Shown here: positions 60,201-64,000 of the stretch, in pieces
How positions within the stretch are numbered: the stretch's first letter is position 1
How the letters are laid out: the number at the start of each line of letters is the position of its first letter
NCBI GenBank assembly: GCA_023333565.1
Contig: JAJKFH010000755.1
Location: 1-64,000, forward strand
Source: Puffinus mauretanicus
Lineage: Eukaryota > Chordata > Aves > Procellariiformes > Procellariidae
DNA: 64,000 nucleotides
Direction of reading: 5' to 3'
The notes under the pieces: model-generated
Databases searched by the model: none
What the model saw: only the letters and a program-made list of their open reading frames with translations
Told to the model about the DNA's origin: nothing
Program-made: the position numbers and the translations under genes

Positions 60201-60511
60201 CCTGCCTAGATGTAAGAAAAGATTTCCCGTATCCTCACTCAACCGAAGGACGTGAGACTTTGCTCCTGCTGAGCATTTACAGCTTTGTCGTTTGGTGTTT
60301 CTGTTAGCTACAGGCAAGATAGCACTTTTAGTGGGCAACAATCGCTACCAGCATCATCCCAACCTGATGGCTCCTGTCACGGATGTGTTTGAGCTGAGTC
60401 TTCTTCTGGAGCAGCTGGGCTTCCAGGTTGTCTCCCTTCTGGACCTGAACAAGGCTGAGATGGTGACAGCAGTCAGTCGGTTCCTGCAGCTCCTGGGGAA
60501 GGGAGTCTACG
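54005..60511 (+). CDS. MALT1-like paracaspase, 5' part; continues past the window
   Basis: MALT1-family proteins are cytosolic scaffolds and Arg-specific caspase-like proteases downstream of CARD-BCL10 complexes. Exons: 54005-54014, 54313-54431, 54761-54914, 55561-55739, 57221-57317, 59067-59144, 59463-59489, 60308-60511; all phases agree and the last ends in phase 1. Domain order is Ig1, Ig2, linker, start of p20. Signatures are LQYQWFCQHQ, YTCRINDLYKN, VEVGKPLQLQCAAMG, SYQWYRNGNML, DSGTYLCCASNSHG, KIALLVGNNRYQHHPNL and QVVSLLDLNKAEM. The catalytic His/Cys exons lie beyond the window. No death domain is seen upstream, so Ig1 starts near residue 5. Probably a MALT1 paralog of the kind absent from mammals; MALT1 itself is less likely. 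Confidence 0.85.
54313..54914 (+). CDS. Paracaspase-like Ig1 (exons 54313-54431 and 54761-54914)
   Basis: The first exon carries AIAITEQPISVSVPVGYSF, the first Ig cysteine and the strand-C tryptophan (QYQWF). The second carries QLYTCRINDLYKNAVFSDWV, comparable to MALT1 FYVCRVNNNFTFEFSQW. Splice sites are CCGCAG/GTAACA and CTTTAG/GTACAA. Confidence 0.88.
55561..57317 (+). CDS. Paracaspase-like Ig2 (exons 55561-55739 and 57221-57317)
   Basis: The first exon has EPVIVLNPTEQRVEVGKPLQ, the first cysteine and SYQWYRNGN. The second has ITHAKVSDSGTYLCCASNSH with the D-x-G-x-Y-x-C signature. The first exon ends with a lysine run (AAG AAA AAA AAA) followed by Leu-Trp at the donor. Confidence 0.9.
59067..59489 (+). 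CDS. Paracaspase-like linker exons, including a 27-nt micro-exon
   Basis: 59067-59144 (78 nt) encodes AREQAGHLGKRSSPGRAG and a short Ser/Leu end. 59463-59489 (27 nt) encodes MCHSEKFF plus part-codons at both ends. Both are phase 1-1, have good AG and GT signals (GCTGCAG/GTACGG and TTCCAG/GTGAGT), and fall in the linker where MALT1 has its alternatively used 33-nt exon 7. Sequence similarity to MALT1 is weak here, so these are the least certain exons of the model. Confidence 0.6.
60308..60511 (+). CDS. Paracaspase-like p20 first exon
   Basis: 204 nt encoding the first beta strands and helix of the caspase-like domain: KIALLVGNNRYQHHPNLMAP, DVFELSLLLEQLGFQVVSLL and LLGKGVYG. It runs in parallel with MALT1 KVALLIGNMNYREHPKLKAP and VVSLLDL. 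In MALT1 the next exon starts at the strand before the catalytic histidine (YYAGHG); no such exon was found up to 64000. Confidence 0.92.
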
Positions 60512-63040
60512 GTAAGGCAAAGCCAGTAAGGTAGGGTAGCTGATGTGTGGGTAGCAGTGGTCGATGTTAGGGAGGAGCAGGGATTTGGCAATTTTCCGAA
60601 CAGCTGTTGAATTAAAAGAGGAGAAATTGAACTTTCCTTTAGGGGGGGCAGAGGAGCCCTGTGACACAGTCTGCAGTGGTGCCAGGCTTGGCAGAAGCCC
60701 CCAGGTAAATGCTGTTCAGTTTTGGCCAGGTTACAGGCAGGCAAAGTAGGTATTTCTTCATCACGTGGCTCACCTCCGACTCCAAGAGCATGGTCTCATG
60801 CTGAGGTTTTGGGGACCCAGCGCTTCTGATGGCAAATGGGAGAAGGTCTTTTGATTTTTCCTTTGATGAAAAATTGAGGAGATTGACTGTCAGTTGTCAT
60901 CACCATGCTCCTTTGCAAGGAGAGGAGCTCTTTTTCAGCTGTGACTGCTACAGCCAGCCACGATTTCCTTGTTTCTCTTTCCTGATGGTCTACTTTGAGC
61001 CTCTGACAGCCTTTTTGCAGAAGCTTATTCCAAGCTGCAGATGGCTTTGAGGTTGGGCTTTGAGCTTATCACACGCTGTCCTCATCAGGAAGCGTTCCTC
61101 AAACACAAAACCAACTGGCAGATCTTGTAGGTCTTAAAGCAGGTGCTCAGATTTGGTGGTGAAAGTAGCTTCTTTGGGGTTTCTGAGGTTCTTCCAGCCT
61201 GATGAATACCCTGAAAACACCTGGCAGATGTTTTTTTTGCTTCTAGACCTTAGTGCAAGGCTTATCTTCACCCCCCTCCCAGCTGTGCGGCATGCCAGGG
61301 CACTCAAACAGCAAAAGTCAACACAGGCCAATTCCAGCCCGGCGCTCAGTGTGAGGTTTGGAGTTGTGCAATGGATAGGGACACAGCCACAAGTGAAATG
61401 CTGCAAAGCCACCTCGTTCCGGGAAGCACTGACTCACTCAGGGAGGCTGAGCTGGCGGGGAAGGGCAGTACATGGTTGTTGCCACTCCGGCTGAGTGCGT
61501 CATCTGATGACAGCATATTCCTATGACTTCACTTGCAGCTTCCTTTTGTGGTTGCTCTCTGAAATCCCCTTGCATCTCAGGCTTTACCTCCTCTCCCAGG
61601 TCAGAGTCATCCCTGGGGGGCTGCTATGCTTTTCCCACGGTGCTGCCTTGCCTTACCCTCTATCCGTAACATGTGAGGACCAAATTGCATTTTGTCCATG
61701 GCGCTTCCCTTGTTTTCATAAGCATTGGAGAGAAAAAAGATTTGGAAACGGCAAACCTTTCATGCTGTCATGCCTTATTTAAACTTCTAGTGCTTTTCTG
61801 CATTCGTGACCACTGATCCTTCCTGGCAAAATTGATTTTGTGCACTGGCAGGGAAACATTAACAGCTGAGTTACTGAACCTTGATAAGCCTCAAGTGTTT
61901 GCTAGGCATAGCCTGCTCTGGATGGTGGTTTTCTTTACAGCTTTCTAAACTGAGTGGTCTACTATTGTTTGGAGGCAGTGAACCCCAGCGCAGGCTGGTC
62001 CCAGCAGTGTGATTGAGTTGAGGACTTTTGCTGTAATTGGTGGCATCCAGACTTAATGGTGGGGCATTGGGTCAGTCTGCCTGCTGATTGCCCCAGGGTC
62101 TCTCCATCTAAGTGTGCTGCCTCTCGCTGTGATGCATCTTCCAGCATTTTTTCAGCTGTTTTCCTTACATAAAATTAAAAGAACCAGGTGAAGTGCAAAT
62201 CATTGAAATTAACTTGTCTTGTTAATAAAAACACACATTTAGAAGAAGCTAACAACTCCTCCTAAACCCTATGTATCAATTTTTCAAGGCACTAACTCCA
62301 GGATAAACATCTAGAACCAACTGAGACGTTTAGGATTCACATAACTCGTACGCATGGGAAGACACTGGTGAGACAGCAGCTCCAGGAACAATTTAGGCAA
62401 CCTATTAAAACTACAGGGACCCCAGGGGTGCCTGTGATAGCCGGTCCTGTACATCCACGTGGGTGTCTCAGACATGCACCTGCAGAGAGGCATCCTGGTG
62501 CTTCCACATGTTTTTTCTTGCTCAAGGAACCTGGAGATGCCATCTCCCATGAGGCAACCACCACAGCTGAAGTCAGGAGAGCTTTGTGTAGATGTATGGA
62601 GCAAAGCAGGGCGCTGGGAGGAGAGGGCTGACTGGTGAAAGACTGTCACTGGACTGAAGTGGGAGACTGGTGTAACACAGACACACCTGTCAGCATGCCC
62701 GAGAAGTGAGGCTGGCTGTCTTCTGAAGTTTAACTCCAGTGGCAGAAATGCTGGGGCATTCATGCATCTTTCTGCTGGTGCAAATCAGAAGAGAGGACAT
62801 AGGCGTGGGTTAGTGGGTTAGTGTTTGAGCACGGTCCCTGTTGTTGCTTCTATAGCTTTATTTAGCTTCAGGATGCTGATAAGAGCTGAAGAAGATGTGT
62901 CTGACCTCCCTAGACTGCTTATTGTGGGGCTCTCTTGATGGCTGGCCTTCCCTTGCGTGTCCTTACTGACCTGTCTGTGATTTACACTCCTACAGGAGTT
63001 GGTGGGAAGGGACTTTGGAGTCATCAGCACAAGGTCGAGG
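60512..63040. other. Paracaspase-like gene intron, no exon seen
   Basis: Searched by eye for a continuation of the p20 domain on the plus strand; none found. Ordinary composition. Confidence 0.45.
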
Positions 63041-63049
63041 TTGGTTGTG

Positions 63050-63670
63050 GCTCTCCTTATTAGGTGTTGAAGACTTCCAGGCATGGAACCCCCCACTTCT
63101 CCACCTGCCCATCCAGGGAAGTCTTTCCTCCTGTCAAACATGACCTTCCATGTGTTGGTGTTTGTTGCCCCATGTTGTGTGGTCCACACCAACAAGAGAG
63201 TTGGGCTTTGTTGTCTCTGTAACTGTCCCTCCAGGAATTGTAGGCTGTTGTTAGACCTTCCTTCACCTCCATGTCTCCAGACCATCCCAGCCCAGTTCCT
63301 TCCCCCTCTCCTCCCAGGCCCTGGGCCCCAACATCTTGGTAGCCTCTGATTTTTCCAGCTTCTCCACCTTCCTCTTGAACTGAGGTCCCTAAAACTGGAC
63401 ACAGGGTCTAAATGGGGTCTACTCGGGGCCCAGGAGGGTGGTGACAAGTTCCCTGGCAATTCTGCATCTCCTAGCGTAGCTCTGTCCCTCTGTCCCCAGT
63501 CAATGCTGGCTCGTATTCAGCACAGTGTCCGCTGTGACGCTAGGCTCGCTGCTCAACCAGTGCTCAGCCCCAGACAAAATGCTGCCTGGGGTTATCTGCC
63601 CCCATGCAGGACTTTGTCCTTCTTATTATTGAACCTTCTCTGAGATTTCTCAAGCCCAGAGCAAAAGCTG
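63050..63670 (-). repeat. Degenerate CR1 LINE copy
   Basis: Reverse-oriented CR1 landmarks occur in order: 'tccaggcatggaacccccca', 'gaagtctttcctcctgtcaa', 'ctaaaactggacacagggtc', 'ctggctcgtattcagcacag', 'tgcaggactttgtccttctt' and 'attgaaccttctctgag'. Divergence is high, so this is an old copy. It lies in the intron after the p20 exon. Confidence 0.75.
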
Positions 63671-64000
63671 GCTTCGTTTTCAGGCACAGGGTTATTGTAT
63701 GGCTGCACGTTTGAGGTGATCCAAAGGCTTCTGTAATTCACCATATGAAGGTGGTGGCTCGTCTGGCTGCTTTTCCTCCAGATCTCCTCTTAGAAAAGCT
63801 GCAGAGGATTTTTGAAGGCCCCAAACGTCTCCTGAGTGGTCTAATTATGCAACCCTCAGGCGAACAAGGAATCCCCCTGGATGTTATTTCGAGTATCCTA
63901 AAAAGTCCCAAGTCAAAAAAAATAATGTCAGAAATGCAACGAGGGCAGAAAGTTGCAAGTGAAATACTAGGAATATGCCATCATGCCTTAATTAAGCTGC

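Noticed and set aside
1..64000. CRISPR arrays, operons, riboswitches or prokaryotic origins
   Set aside because: Spliced vertebrate genes, pol III tRNA genes and CR1 elements fill the window; no regularly spaced direct repeats with unique spacers were seen.

Overview
The window looks like a piece of a bird chromosome, most likely the region equivalent to human 15q25. The reasons are compact introns, several CR1 retrotransposon fragments, GC-rich promoters, G-rich minisatellites, and two neighbouring genes (SLC28A1 and ALPK3) that are also neighbours in human. Gene identities come from reading spliced translations by eye against remembered family sequences. No alignment or database search was run.

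Left part (1-4244): a CR1 tail, two identical tRNA-His(GTG) genes in a 157-bp inverted duplication with a composite pentanucleotide microsatellite between them, then intergenic DNA with a large G-rich minisatellite. At 4245-12643 on the plus strand, 17 phase-compatible exons give a complete 661-residue concentrative nucleoside transporter, SLC28A1 (CNT1). At 14658-47646 on the minus strand, 14 exons (one provisional) give a 1537-residue ALPK3, a striated-muscle alpha-kinase-family protein with N- and C-terminal Ig modules, two very large low-complexity exons and a degenerate alpha-kinase domain. The two genes are tail to tail, with opposing poly(A) signals about 340 bp apart. The ALPK3 promoter has a TATA box inside a GC-rich island.

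Right part (47.7-64 kb): repeats and CR1 copies, then a CpG island with its own minisatellite. From there a plus-strand gene runs off the window end. Its exons encode two Ig domains, a linker with a 27-nt micro-exon, and the first part of a caspase-like p20 domain closely resembling MALT1. No death domain is visible upstream, so this is best read as a MALT1 paralog (paracaspase) rather than MALT1 itself.

Most notable points: the transporter carries the CNT3-type (broad-specificity) combination at the four classical selectivity positions; a paracaspase paralog lies beside ALPK3; ALPK3 active-site residues are altered in ways that fit a pseudokinase. The three protein genes belong to unrelated pathways (nucleoside salvage, sarcomere maintenance, immune-type signalling), and nothing suggests an operon-like functional unit.
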